A stretch of DNA of 64,000 bases from contig NZ_BMRY01000009.1 of the NCBI RefSeq assembly GCF_014648875.1, positions 1 to 64,000 on the forward strand. The letters are read 5' to 3'. Origin of the DNA: Streptomyces parvus. Its GTDB lineage: Bacteria > Actinomycetota > Actinomycetes > Streptomycetales > Streptomycetaceae. Made by a program: the position numbers and the translations under genes. A model generated the notes under the pieces. That model ran no database searches. It was not told where the DNA came from and saw only the letters and a list, made by a program, of their open reading frames with translations. Positions 1-9,700 of this stretch are shown here, one piece after another. Position 1 is the first letter of the stretch; every line of letters starts with the position of its first letter.

Positions 1-684
1 GCAGCCAGCTCACCGACCGAGTGCCCCACCAGCATGTCCGGGACCACACCCCACGACTCCACCAGCCGGAACAGCGCCACCTCCACAGCGAACAGACCCG
101 CCTGAGCGAACACCGTCCGCTCCAGCAACCCCGCATCCTCCCCGAACACCACCCCACGCAACGGCCGCCCCACATCCACCCGCGCACACACCGCATCAAA
201 AGCATCCGCGAACACCCCAAACGCCTCATACAGTTCCCGGCCCATCCCGGGCCGCTGCGACCCCTGACCCGAGAACAACAGCGCCGACTTGCCCGAGCGA
301 ACCTCCCCGCTCACCACACCAGCAGCCGGCACACCCCCGGCCAGCGCACCCAACCCGGCCAGCAACTCCTCACGCCCACCACCCAGCACCACCGCACGAT
401 GCTCCAACGCCGACCGCGTCGTCGCCAGCGACCACCCCACATCCACCACCGCCAACTCCGGCCGCGCCACAACAAACCCACGCAACCGCTCAGCCTGAGC
501 ACGCAAAGAACGCTCGTCCCGCCCCGAAAGCACCCACAAACCCACAGACGACGCAGAACCCGAACCCCCAGCCCCGGGCCCGGCCGCCGACCCAGACTCG
601 GGCTCCGCAGCCGCAACCCCCTCCACAATCACGTGCGCATTGGTACCGCTCACGCCGAACGAGGAGATTCCGACCCGGCGGGGT
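1..684 (-). repeat. AT/linker cassette repeat, copy A
   Basis: Encodes the KS-AT linker and the N-terminal half of the AT domain of the third PKS gene. It is nearly identical at DNA level to 4761-5474 (copy B), which has one extra 30-base in-frame insert. Its first 216 bases also match 21056-21271 (copy C). The block prefers codons ending in G or T (GTG, GGG, GAT, TTG), unlike the C-ending codons around it. Confidence 0.9.
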
Positions 685-1991
685 TCTTCGGAGTCGGGCC
701 ACGGCCGGTTCTCGGTGAGCAGTTCGACGCTGCCCGAGGTCCAGTCGACGTGCGGGCTGGGCGCGTCGATGTGGAGGGTCCTGGGGAGCACGCCGTGCCG
801 CATCGCCTGAACCATCTTGATCACTCCGGCCACGCCGGAAGCGGCCTGGGTGTGGCCGATGTTGGACTTCAGTGAGCCCAGGTAGAGGGGCTCGGTGCGG
901 TCCTGGCCGTAGGTGGCGAGCAACGCCTGCGCCTCGATCGGGTCGCCCAGCCTCGTGCCCGTACCGTGTGCTTCGACGGCGTCGACGTCAGCGGCGGAGA
1001 GCCGGGCAGCGGCCAGCGCGTCCAGGATGACGCGTCGTTGGGCGGGTCCGTTGGGGGCGGTGAGGCCGTTGGAGGCGCCGTCGGAGTTGACCGCGCTGCC
1101 GCGCACGACCGCCAGCACCCGGTGCCCGTTGCGGCGCGCGTCGGAGAGCCGCTCCACCAGGAGCACCCCGACGCCCTCGCTCCAGCCGGTGCCGTCGGCG
1201 GCGGCGGCGAACGCCTTGCAGCGGCCGTCACGTGCCAGACCGCGTTGCCTGCTGAATTCGACGAAGGCGGCCGGGGTGGCCATGACGGTGACTCCGCCCG
1301 CCAGGGCCATCGAGCACTCGCCGGCCTGCAGCGCGCGTACGGCCAGGTGCAGCGCCACCAGGGACGACGAGCAGGCCGTGTCCACGGTGACCGCCGGCCC
1401 CTCGAAGCCGAAGCTGTACGCCACCCGGCCGCAGAGCACGCTGGTTGCGGTACCGGTCAGCGCGTAGCCCGCCGCCTCCTCGGCGACGGGGACGCCGATG
1501 CCGTAGCCGGAGGTCCCGGCTCCGACGTACACGCCGACCGGACTGCCCTTGACCCTTCTCGGGTCGATCCCGGCTCGCTCGAACGCCTCCCAGGAGGCCT
1601 CCAGGAGCAGGCGCTGCTGCGGGTCCATCCCGGCGGCCTCGCGGGGCGAGATGCTGAAGAAGTCCGCGTCGAAGCGTCCCGCGTCGTGGACGAAGCCGCC
1701 CTGCCGGGAGTACGAGGTGCCCTCGACCCGGGAGTCCGGGTCGTACAGGGAGCCGAGGTCCCAGCCACGGTCGGCGGGGAACTCGCTGATGCCCTCTCCT
1801 CCGGCGGACACCAGGTCCCAGAGCGACTCGGGCGAGTCGATCCCGCCGGGCAGCCGGCAGGCCATCCCGACGATGGCGATCGGCTCGTGCGCGGCGACGA
1901 CCAGCTCTTGGTTGCGGGTTTTGAGCCGTTCGTTCTCCTTGATCAGGGTGCGCAGGGCTTCGACGTAACGTTCGTCGGCGGACGCCGCCAT
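1..1991 (-). CDS. Modular type I PKS, third gene of the operon (5' part only; KS and start of AT)
   Basis: Polyketide chain-extension enzyme, cut by the window edge after about 663 codons. The N-terminus (residues 1-35) is charged and helical, starting MAASADERYVEALRTLIKEN, as in a class I docking helix that pairs with the C-terminus of the upstream PKS protein. A ketosynthase follows (about residues 36-445) with the active-site motif DTACSSS and the EAHGTGT and GHTQAASG histidine motifs. The acyltransferase then begins with FSGQGSQRPGMG and the malonyl-type GHSVGE motif. The ATG lies two bases after the TGA of the preceding PKS gene, so the two are very probably co-transcribed and translationally coupled. 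Rest of the module is not visible. Confidence in the family is very high; AT specificity is inferred from the near-identical AT of the upstream gene, which carries HAFH. Confidence 0.95.
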   Translation of the reverse strand, partial: MAASADERYVEALRTLIKENERLKTRNQELVVAAHEPIAIVGMACRLPGGIDSPESLWDLVSAGGEGISEFPADRGWDLGSLYDPDSRVEGTSYSRQGGFVHDAGRFDADFFSISPREAAGMDPQQRLLLEASWEAFERAGIDPRRVKGSPVGVYVGAGTSGYGIGVPVAEEAAGYALTGTATSVLCGRVAYSFGFEGPAVTVDTACSSSLVALHLAVRALQAGECSMALAGGVTVMATPAAFVEFSRQRGLARDGRCKAFAAAADGTGWSEGVGVLLVERLSDARRNGHRVLAVVRGSAVNSDGASNGLTAPNGPAQRRVILDALAAARLSAADVDAVEAHGTGTRLGDPIEAQALLATYGQDRTEPLYLGSLKSNIGHTQAASGVAGVIKMVQAMRHGVLPRTLHIDAPSPHVDWTSGSVELLTENRPWPDSEEPRRVGISSFGVSGTNAHVIVEGVAAAEPESGSAAGPGAGGSGSASSVGLWVLSGRDERSLRAQAERLRGFVVARPELAVVDVGWSLATTRSALEHRAVVLGGGREELLAGLGALAGGVPAAGVVSGEVRSGKSALLFSGQGSQRPGMGRELYEAFGVFADAFDAVCARVDVGRPLRGVVFGEDAGLLERTVFAQAGLFAVEVALFRLVESWGVVPDMLVGHSVGELA

Positions 1992-1993
1992 GA

Positions 1994-4900
1994 TCAGTGC
2001 TCCCCGTCGTTGGCTTCGACGAGCTTCAGCAGTGCCTCGCCGTCCAGTTCGTCCACCGCGTGCGCGGTCGGCTCTCCCACGTCGTCAGTCTTCTTTCCCG
2101 CCAGTCTCAGCAGGGGTTCGAGCAGTCCGGCCTCCCGGAGCCGGACCGTCGGTACGGTGGCCAGGGCGGCGCGAACGCGCTGTTCCTCGTCTGCCTCGCC
2201 CTCGTCGCTGTCCGGGGCGATGCCGCACTCTTCAAGAAGGTGCTCGGCGAGTTCGGCGGGCGTCGGGTAGTCGAAGACCACCGTGGCGGTCAGCGACAGG
2301 CCGCTGACCGCGGTGAGCCGGTTGCGCATCTCCACGGAGGTGAGCGAGTCGAAGCCGAGGTCCCGGAAAGCCAGGTCGGGTTTGATGTCACCGCCGTGCG
2401 GGTGCCCGAGCACCAGTGCGGTCTGTGCCCGCACCAGGTCCAGGACGGTGTCGGACCACTCGTACTGCGGCAGGGCGAGAAGGTCGGTGCGCAGGTCGCC
2501 GGGTGCTGCGGCCTCCTCCGCCCCGTGGGAGGCTGCGCCGCCCTCCAGCCGGGCCAGCAGGGAGCTGGGCCTGGAGGAGGTGAACGTCCGTGCGAACACC
2601 GGCCAGTCGATGTCGGCCACCGTGACCGTGGGGGCCGTGTCCGCGACCGCGTCGGCCATGGCGGCGAGCGCCTGGTCCGGTTCCATCATCAGAACTCCCC
2701 GGCGGGCGAGTTCGGTGTCCGCGCCCTCGGCCATGCCCTCGCCGCCCCAAGCGCCGAAAGCGACGCAGGTCGCGGGTGCCCCGCGGGCCGCCCGTCGCAG
2801 GGCCAGGTTCTCCAGCCGGGCGTTGGCGGCGGCGTACGCGCCCTGTCCGGCGCCGCCCCAGACGGCGGCGACCGACCCGAACAGCACGAAGGCATCGAGG
2901 TCGCCGCAGAGTTCGTCCAGGTTCTCGGCGCCGGCTGCCTTTCCCGCCTGGGCCGCCGCGAGGTCTTCCTCGGTGAGTTCGGACAGCCTTCCCAGGCCGC
3001 CGACGCCCGCGGCGTGCACCACGGCGTTCGGCGAGTGCTCGGCCAGCAACGCGGCGACGGCGTCCCGGTCGGCGAGGTCGCAGGAGACCACCGTGGTCTC
3101 CGCCCCCAGCTCCGTCAACTCCGTGACCAGTTCGCCGGCGCCCGGTGCGGCGGCACCTCGCCGGCCGGCCAGTACCAGTCGTGTGGCACCGCCGAGGGCG
3201 GCCCACCGGGCGATGCGGGAGCCGAGCGCACCCGTTCCGCCGGTGATCAGCAGCGTGCCCTGGGGGCGCCAGGGCGTGGTGGTGACCGGAGGCGCGGTGA
3301 CCAGCCGTCGTGCGAGTGGTACGTCCCGGAGGGCGACCTGGTCCTCGGCGGTAACCCCGGAGAGGACCGCGACCAGCGAGGCGTCGCTGACCCCGGTCAT
3401 GGGCAGGTCGATCAGTCCTCCCCACAGATGGGGGTGTTCCAGCGCCGCCACCCGGCCCAGCGCCCACAGGGCGTGGCCGCCCTTCCCGGGGGGCTCCTCG
3501 CCGGGTAGCCCCACGGCGCCACGGGTGGCGCACCACAGGCGGGTTTCGGTGTCGGCCAGCGTCTGGACGAGTGCGAGTCCGGTGGTTACGGCGGTGTCCT
3601 CGGCCAGTCCGAGCAGTGACAGCACTCCCGCCCAGAGGCGGCCGGAGGAGGAATTCTCCACCAGCTGCCGGAGTTCGGCCGCCGCGTCAGCCGGGTCGAC
3701 CACCTGGACGAGTGGGGTTCCGCCGCTGCGGCGGATCACCTCGGCGCAGTCGGCGGCGGTCGCCTCGTGTTCGGGGTGTGCCAGCACCAGCCAGTTGCCC
3801 ACGAGAACCGGGTCCACCGGGACGGAGACGGGCTGCCATTCCTCCCGGTATCGAAGGCTCTGGGAGGAGTAGAGGTCGTGCCAGCCCGCGAGTTTCGCCA
3901 GCGTGTCGTCGAGCTGTTCCCGGTCCTCGGTGTGGTCGATGCTGAGGAGTCCGGCAACGGCGTCCGCGTCGCCAACGCGCACTGCGGCCCAGAAGGCGTC
4001 ATCGGCGCCCTGCCCGTCGGCCGCGCCTGCGGATGCGGGTAGCGGCCAGTACCTCTGGTGCTGGAAGGCGTAGGTGGGCAGGTCCACGACGTGACCGCCC
4101 AGGGAGCCGAGGACCTCGCCCCAGTCGAACCGCACCCCGGCGACGTGCGCTCCCGCGATCCCGGCGAACAGAGCCCCCACACCGTCGCTGCCCGAACGCT
4201 GCAACGGCACCACCGTCACCTCGGAGTGCCCAGCCAGACAGAGCCCCGCCTGCGCCGACAACACCCCGTCCGGGCCCAGCTCCAAGAACCGCGTGACCCC
4301 GGCGTCATGGGCCCGGCGGACCGCATCCGCGAAACGCACCGGCTCACGGATCTGCCCCACCCAGTAACCGGGGGTGTCGATCGCCCCCGGGGCCGTGGTG
4401 AGAACGGGAATCTGCGGGGGGTGGTACGTCAACGACTCGGCCACCGCGGTGAACTCGGCCAGCATCGGCTCCATCAAACGGGAGTGGAACGCGTGCGAGA
4501 CCGCCAGCCGCTTCACCCGCACACCGTCGCCGCGCAACCGCTCCTCCAGGCCCGCAACGGCCTCCGCGTCACCCGACACCGTCACCGACACCGGCCCGTT
4601 CACCGCCGCCAGATCCACCCCGTCCGGCAGGACAAGCGCCTCCTCGGCCAGCCCCACGGCCAGCATCGCCCCACCGGCCGGCAACGCCTCCATCAACCGC
4701 CCGCGCGCCGACACCAAAGCGCACGCGTCGTCCAGAGACAGCACCCCCGCACAATGCGCCGCAGCCAGCTCACCGACCGAATGCCCCACCAGAACATCCG
4801 GGACCACCCCCCACGACTCCACCAACCGGAACAGCGCCACCTCCACAGCGAACAGACCCGCCTGAGCGAACACCGTCCGCTCCAGCAACCCCGCATCCTC

Positions 4901-6757
4901 CCCGAACACCACCCCACCCAACGGCCGCCCCACATCCACCCGCGCACACACCGCATCAAAAGCATCCGCGAACACCCCAAACGCCTCATACAGTTCCCGG
5001 CCCATCCCCGGCCGCTGCGACCCCTGACCCGAGAACAACAACGCCGACTTGCCCGAGCGAACCTCCCCGCTCACCACACCAGCAGCCGGCACACCCCCGG
5101 CCAGCGCACCCAACCCGGCCAGCAACTCCTCACGCCCACCACCCAGCACCACCGCACGATGCTCCAACGCCGCCCGCGTCGTCGCCAGCGACCACCCCAC
5201 ATCCACCACCGCCAACTCCGGCCGCGCCACAACAAACCCACGCAACCGCTCAGCCTGAGCACGCAAAGAACGCTCGTCCCGCCCCGAAAGCACCCACAAA
5301 CCCACAGACGACGCAGAACCCGAACCCCCACCAACAACCCCAACCCCAACCCCAACCCCAGCCCCGGGCCCGGCCGCCGACCCGGACTCGGGCTCCTCAG
5401 CCGCAACCCCCTCCACAATCACGTGCGCATTGGTACCGCTCACACCGAACGAGGAGATTCCGACCCGGCGGGGTCGGCCGGTCTCCGGCCAGGGGCGTGC
5501 CTCGGTCAGCAGTTCCACCTCACCCGCCGACCAGTCCACCTGGGGGGTGGGCTCGTCGACGTGCAGCGTCTTCGGGAGTACGCCCCGGCGGATCGCCTCC
5601 ACCATCTTGATCACTCCGGCCATCCCGGCGGCGGCCTGGGTGTGGCCGATGTTGGACTTGATGGAGCCCAGGTAGAGGGGCTCGGTGCGGTCCTGGCCGT
5701 AGGTGGCGAGCAACGCCTGCGCTTCGATCGGGTCGCCCAGCCTCGTGCCGGTGCCGTGTGCTTCGACGGCGTCGACCTCGGTGGGTGCGAGGGCCGCGCT
5801 TGCCAGGGCCTGGCGGATGACGCGTTGTTGGGCGGGTCCGTTGGGGGCGGTGAGGCCGCTGGAGGCGCCGTCGGAGTTGACCGCGCTGCCGCGCACGACC
5901 GCCAGCACCCGGTGCCCGTTGCGGCGCGCGTCGGAGAGCCGCTCCACCAGGAGCACCCCGACGCCCTCGCCCCAGCCGGTGCCGTCGGCGGCGGCGGCGA
6001 AGGACTTGCAGCGGCCGTCGGCGGCGCTGCCCTCTTCCAGGCCGAATCCCGCGAACATCATCGGCCCGGACATGACGGTGACCCCACTGGCCAGGGCGAG
6101 GTCGCACTCGCCGGCGCGCAGCGCCTGCGCGGCGAGGTGCAGCGCCACCAGGGACGAGGAGCAGGCCGTGTCCACGGTGACCGTCGGCCCCTGCAGTCCG
6201 AAGGTGTAGGCGATGCGGCCGGAGAGGACGCTGCCGGCGTTGGCGGTGCCCAGGTAGCCGTCGAGGGCTTCGGGGTCGACCACGGACGGGTAGTCGTGGT
6301 ACATCACGCCGGCGAAGACGCCGGTGCGTCCGCCGCGCAGGGTGCGTACGTCGATGCCTGCCCGCTCGAACGCCTCCCAGGACGCCTCGAGGAGCTGGCG
6401 CTGCTGCGGATCGGTGGCGGCGGCTTCCCTCGGGCTGATGCCGAAGAGCCCGGCGTCGAAGTCGCCGATGTCGTGGACGAATCCGCCGCGTGGCGCGGCT
6501 GCCGTCCGTGCCGGGTCCCAGCCCCGGTCCGTGGGCAGCGGGCCCAGCGCGTCGGTGCCGGACTCGACCAGTGTCCACAGGTCTTCCGGGGAGCGGACGC
6601 CGCCGGGGAAGCGGCAGGCCATGCCGATCACCGCGATCGGTTCGCGTGGCTGGTCCTCCAGTTCGCGTACGCGGCGGTTGGCGTCCCGCAGTTGCGTCGT
6701 GGCTCGCTTCAGGTAGGCGAGGAGTTTTTCCTGCTGGTCCGGGTCCGTGTCGCTCAT
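1994..6757 (-). CDS. Modular type I PKS, single extension module KS-AT-KR-ACP
   Basis: A 1,587-residue PKS that adds one extender unit and reduces the beta-keto group to a hydroxyl. Domains in order: N-terminal docking helix (1-38, starting MSDTDPDQQEKLLAYLKRAT), KS (about 40-445, DTACSSS), AT (about 570-850, GHSVGE and SHAFHS, the malonyl-CoA signature), KR (about 1165-1340, TGGTGALG) and ACP (about 1430-1500, DLGFDSL). A C-terminal tail of about 85 residues serves as docking region. The KR lacks the LDD motif and has a Trp before GGAGQ, which is the A-type pattern giving an L-configured hydroxyl. The catalytic region FGSVAAVW...AYAAANARLEN is slightly unusual but keeps Ser, Tyr and Asn. The start lies 20 bases after the upstream PKS stop, with a GAGAGGA ribosome site. 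No DH or ER is present. Confidence 0.95.
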   Translation of the reverse strand: MSDTDPDQQEKLLAYLKRATTQLRDANRRVRELEDQPREPIAVIGMACRFPGGVRSPEDLWTLVESGTDALGPLPTDRGWDPARTAAAPRGGFVHDIGDFDAGLFGISPREAAATDPQQRQLLEASWEAFERAGIDVRTLRGGRTGVFAGVMYHDYPSVVDPEALDGYLGTANAGSVLSGRIAYTFGLQGPTVTVDTACSSSLVALHLAAQALRAGECDLALASGVTVMSGPMMFAGFGLEEGSAADGRCKSFAAAADGTGWGEGVGVLLVERLSDARRNGHRVLAVVRGSAVNSDGASSGLTAPNGPAQQRVIRQALASAALAPTEVDAVEAHGTGTRLGDPIEAQALLATYGQDRTEPLYLGSIKSNIGHTQAAAGMAGVIKMVEAIRRGVLPKTLHVDEPTPQVDWSAGEVELLTEARPWPETGRPRRVGISSFGVSGTNAHVIVEGVAAEEPESGSAAGPGAGVGVGVGVVGGGSGSASSVGLWVLSGRDERSLRAQAERLRGFVVARPELAVVDVGWSLATTRAALEHRAVVLGGGREELLAGLGALAGGVPAAGVVSGEVRSGKSALLFSGQGSQRPGMGRELYEAFGVFADAFDAVCARVDVGRPLGGVVFGEDAGLLERTVFAQAGLFAVEVALFRLVESWGVVPDVLVGHSVGELAAAHCAGVLSLDDACALVSARGRLMEALPAGGAMLAVGLAEEALVLPDGVDLAAVNGPVSVTVSGDAEAVAGLEERLRGDGVRVKRLAVSHAFHSRLMEPMLAEFTAVAESLTYHPPQIPVLTTAPGAIDTPGYWVGQIREPVRFADAVRRAHDAGVTRFLELGPDGVLSAQAGLCLAGHSEVTVVPLQRSGSDGVGALFAGIAGAHVAGVRFDWGEVLGSLGGHVVDLPTYAFQHQRYWPLPASAGAADGQGADDAFWAAVRVGDADAVAGLLSIDHTEDREQLDDTLAKLAGWHDLYSSQSLRYREEWQPVSVPVDPVLVGNWLVLAHPEHEATAADCAEVIRRSGGTPLVQVVDPADAAAELRQLVENSSSGRLWAGVLSLLGLAEDTAVTTGLALVQTLADTETRLWCATRGAVGLPGEEPPGKGGHALWALGRVAALEHPHLWGGLIDLPMTGVSDASLVAVLSGVTAEDQVALRDVPLARRLVTAPPVTTTPWRPQGTLLITGGTGALGSRIARWAALGGATRLVLAGRRGAAAPGAGELVTELTELGAETTVVSCDLADRDAVAALLAEHSPNAVVHAAGVGGLGRLSELTEEDLAAAQAGKAAGAENLDELCGDLDAFVLFGSVAAVWGGAGQGAYAAANARLENLALRRAARGAPATCVAFGAWGGEGMAEGADTELARRGVLMMEPDQALAAMADAVADTAPTVTVADIDWPVFARTFTSSRPSSLLARLEGGAASHGAEEAAAPGDLRTDLLALPQYEWSDTVLDLVRAQTALVLGHPHGGDIKPDLAFRDLGFDSLTSVEMRNRLTAVSGLSLTATVVFDYPTPAELAEHLLEECGIAPDSDEGEADEEQRVRAALATVPTVRLREAGLLEPLLRLAGKKTDDVGEPTAHAVDELDGEALLKLVEANDGEH
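4290..5474 (-). repeat. AT cassette repeat, copy B
   Basis: Covers the KS-AT linker and almost all of the AT of the single-module PKS gene. 4761-5474 matches 1-684 except for a 30-base insert and scattered substitutions, and about 4290-4976 matches about 20590-21271 in the three-module gene. The left limit is approximate because similarity fades gradually there. Confidence 0.85.
5336..5365 (-). repeat. Hexanucleotide repeat encoding (Gly-Val)n, G-quadruplex-like on the coding strand
   Basis: Four perfect AACCCC units followed by one AGCCCC. On the coding strand this reads as repeated GGGGTT, encoding alternating Gly and Val in the KS-AT linker. It accounts for the 30-base length difference from copy A and probably arose by slippage. 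Confidence 0.9.
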
Positions 6758-6777
6758 GGTCTGGTGTTCGTGTCCTC

Positions 6778-9700
6778 TCACGGCGTGTCGAACTCGGTGT
6801 CGAGGAGGTCGAAGACGTCCTCGATCGAGGCGGAGTCCAGGTTCTCTTCCGGCCTGGTCTGCTCGCCGTTGCATCGGTCGGCCAGGGCACGCAGTCGGGC
6901 CGCCACCCGGGCCCGGCCTTCCTTGTCGCCGTCCACCCGGGCCAGGTCGGTTTCCAGGCGGGCGAGTTCGGCCAGCAGTCTGTCGGCCTCCCGTACCGGT
7001 TCGGGTTTCAGTTCCCTGCGGAGGTAGCGGGCGAGTTCGGTGCAGTTCGGGTGGTCGAAGACGAGCGTGGCAGGCAGTCGCAGCCCGGTGCCGGCGGCAA
7101 GCCGGTTGCGTAGTTCGACGCCGGTCAGGGAGTCGAGGCCGAGTTCCAGGAAGCCCCGGTCGACGTCGATGTGCCCGGCGGTGGCGAAGCCGAGGGTGGT
7201 GGCCACCTGGCTGCGGACCAGGTCGAGCAGGATGCGCCGCTGGTCGGCCTCGGTCACTGCGGAGAGGGCGGCCCGCAGAGCCGCGGGGTCTGCCGGGCCG
7301 GCCTCCGTCCGCTGCTTCTGGCGGGGAACCAGTGTCCTGAACAGCGGGGGCACCTGGTCGCTCCCCCGCAAAGCCGCAGGCCGGAACGCCATCGGCACCA
7401 CCAGGGGCCGGCCGGCGGCACAGGCTGCCGAGAAGGCGGCCATGCCGTCCTGTGTGGTGAGCGTGCTCATGCCGGAGCGCGTCACCCGGCGTACGTCGGC
7501 CTCGGTGAGTGTTCCGGTCAGTCCGGTGCGTTCGGCCCACGGCCCCCAGGCCAGCGACACCGCGGGCAGCCCCAGCCGGCGGCGGTGCGCGGCGAAGGCA
7601 TCCAGGAACACGTTGGCAGCCGCGTAGTTGGCCTGTCCCGCTCCGCCGAGTACACCGGCCGCGGAGGAGAACAGGGCGAACGCTGTGAGGTCCGCGTCCT
7701 GGGTGAGTTCGTGCAGGTTGACCGCCCCTCGTACCTTGGGCCCGAGTACGCGCGCGAGGCTCTGATCCGTCATGTGGGTGAGTACGCCGTCGTCCAGGAC
7801 GGCGGCGGTGTGCACCACCGCGGTCAGCGGGTGCCGTGCGGGGATCCGGGCCAGGGCGTCGGCCAGCGCTTCGCGGTCGGCGACGTCGCAGGCTGCCACG
7901 GTTGCCCGGGCTCCGAGATCCGCCAGTTCGGCGACCAGTTCGTCGGCGCCGGGAGCGGCCGGGCCGGTGCGGCTGATCAGCAGCAGGTGCCGCACCCCGT
8001 GGTGTCGCACCAGGTGCAGGGCGAGGGCGCTGCCGAGGGTGCCGGTGGCGCCGGTGACCAGTACGGTGCCGTCGGCTGTCTCCAGGCCGGTACGGGGCCC
8101 CGGTTCCGTCTCGTCGGCCGGTTCTTCGGGCGGAGGCATCCGGACCAGCCGGGGCGCGAGGAGCAGACCGCCGCGTACGGCGACCTCGGTCTCCTCCGCT
8201 TCCAGTGCGGCGACGACGGCCCGGTGCACCAGTGCGGGGTCGGGCTCGGTCGCCGGGTCGAGGTCGAGCAGCAGGAACCGGCCGGGGTGCTCGGCCTGTC
8301 CGGAGCGCACCAGGCCGCGTACGGGCGCGTTGACCAGGTCCATCAGGTCGTCGTCGCCGGTGGCGACCGCGCCTCGGGTGACCAGGACCAGGGGTTGTCC
8401 GGTGTGCTGTTCGTCGGCGATCCGGTCGCGGATCAGGCCGAGGGCCCGGGTGACGGCCTCTTCCACGGCGTCGGCCGTGTCGGGTCCGGTGGCGGGGGCG
8501 ACGAAGGGCACGAGGACGATGTCGGCCTCGTCGGGCTTGGTGTCCCCGAACGCCCCGTCCAGCCAGGTGTCGCCGCCGAGCTGCGCGAGCCGGCCGGAGA
8601 CGGCGGCGGGGAGCGGTATCTCGGTGTCCCAGTCGACGTGCAGGAGTGTGTCGGCCAGACCGTGGCGGGCAGCTGCCAGTTCGGCGCCCGCCGGCCGGGC
8701 CACCAGGGCTCCCACTCCGCCGACCGGGGTTCCGGTGTCGTCGAAGAGTTCGAGGCCGATGCCGTCGTCGGACTCGGTGAGCCTCACTCGGAGTGTCGCG
8801 GCGCCGGTGGCGGGCAGCGTCACTTCCCGCCACATGAAGGGGAGGTCTGCGGTGCGGCCGGCGTCGGCGTCGTCGCGCAGGCGGCGCAGCAGGCCGATGC
8901 CGTGCAGGGCCGCGTCGAACAGCGCCGGGTGGAGGAGGTAGCCCTTGTCGGACGCCTCCTCGGACAGCCGTATCTCGGCGAAGAGTTCGTCGCCGCGGTG
9001 CCAGGCTCCGGTGAGCGACCGGAAGGCGGGGCCGTAGTTGTAGCCGGCGTCGGCGATGCTCTCGTAGAAGCCGGTGAGTTCGACCGGTTCGGCGCCCGGT
9101 GGTGGCCAGGTGGTGAGCGAGTGCGCGGTGGACGCGGCGGCGGCGGGAGCCAGGGTGCCGGTGGCGTGCCGGACCCATGATGTGTCCTGGAGGTCGGCGT
9201 CGCGTGCGTGGACGGACACCTCTCGGCGGCCCGTCCCGTCGGGAGCGCCGGCCGTGAGCTGCACTTCCACGGTGTGGTTCTCGCCCAGCACCAGTGGGGC
9301 GCCCAGGGCGAGTTCCTCCAGTACCGGGGTCTGTACCCGGGTGCCGGCGTGCAGAGCCATCTCCACGAAGGCGGTGCCCGGCAGCAGGACGGCGCCGAGA
9401 ACGGCGTGGTCGGCCAGCCAGGGGTGGGTGCGTGTGGACAGCCGCCCGGTGAACACGGTGCTCGCGCCGTCGGCGAGCGTCAGTGTGGCGGTGAGCAGCG
9501 GGTGTCCGGTGCTGCTCAGGCCTGCTGCGCCGAGGTCGCCGACGCCCGGGGACGCGGTGTCGAGCCAGTACCGTTCTCGTTGGAAGGGGTACACCGGCAG
9601 GGGAACGGTCCGCACCGGCAGCCCGGTGAGGGGTGTGGTGGGATCGGCCGTGCCTCCGTGGGTGTGGAGTTCGGCGACGGAGAGGAGGAAGCGTTCGATG

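Noticed and set aside
1..5474. The repeated AT blocks as a CRISPR-like or satellite array
   Set aside because: They are coding domain duplications several hundred bases long, without short spaced units.
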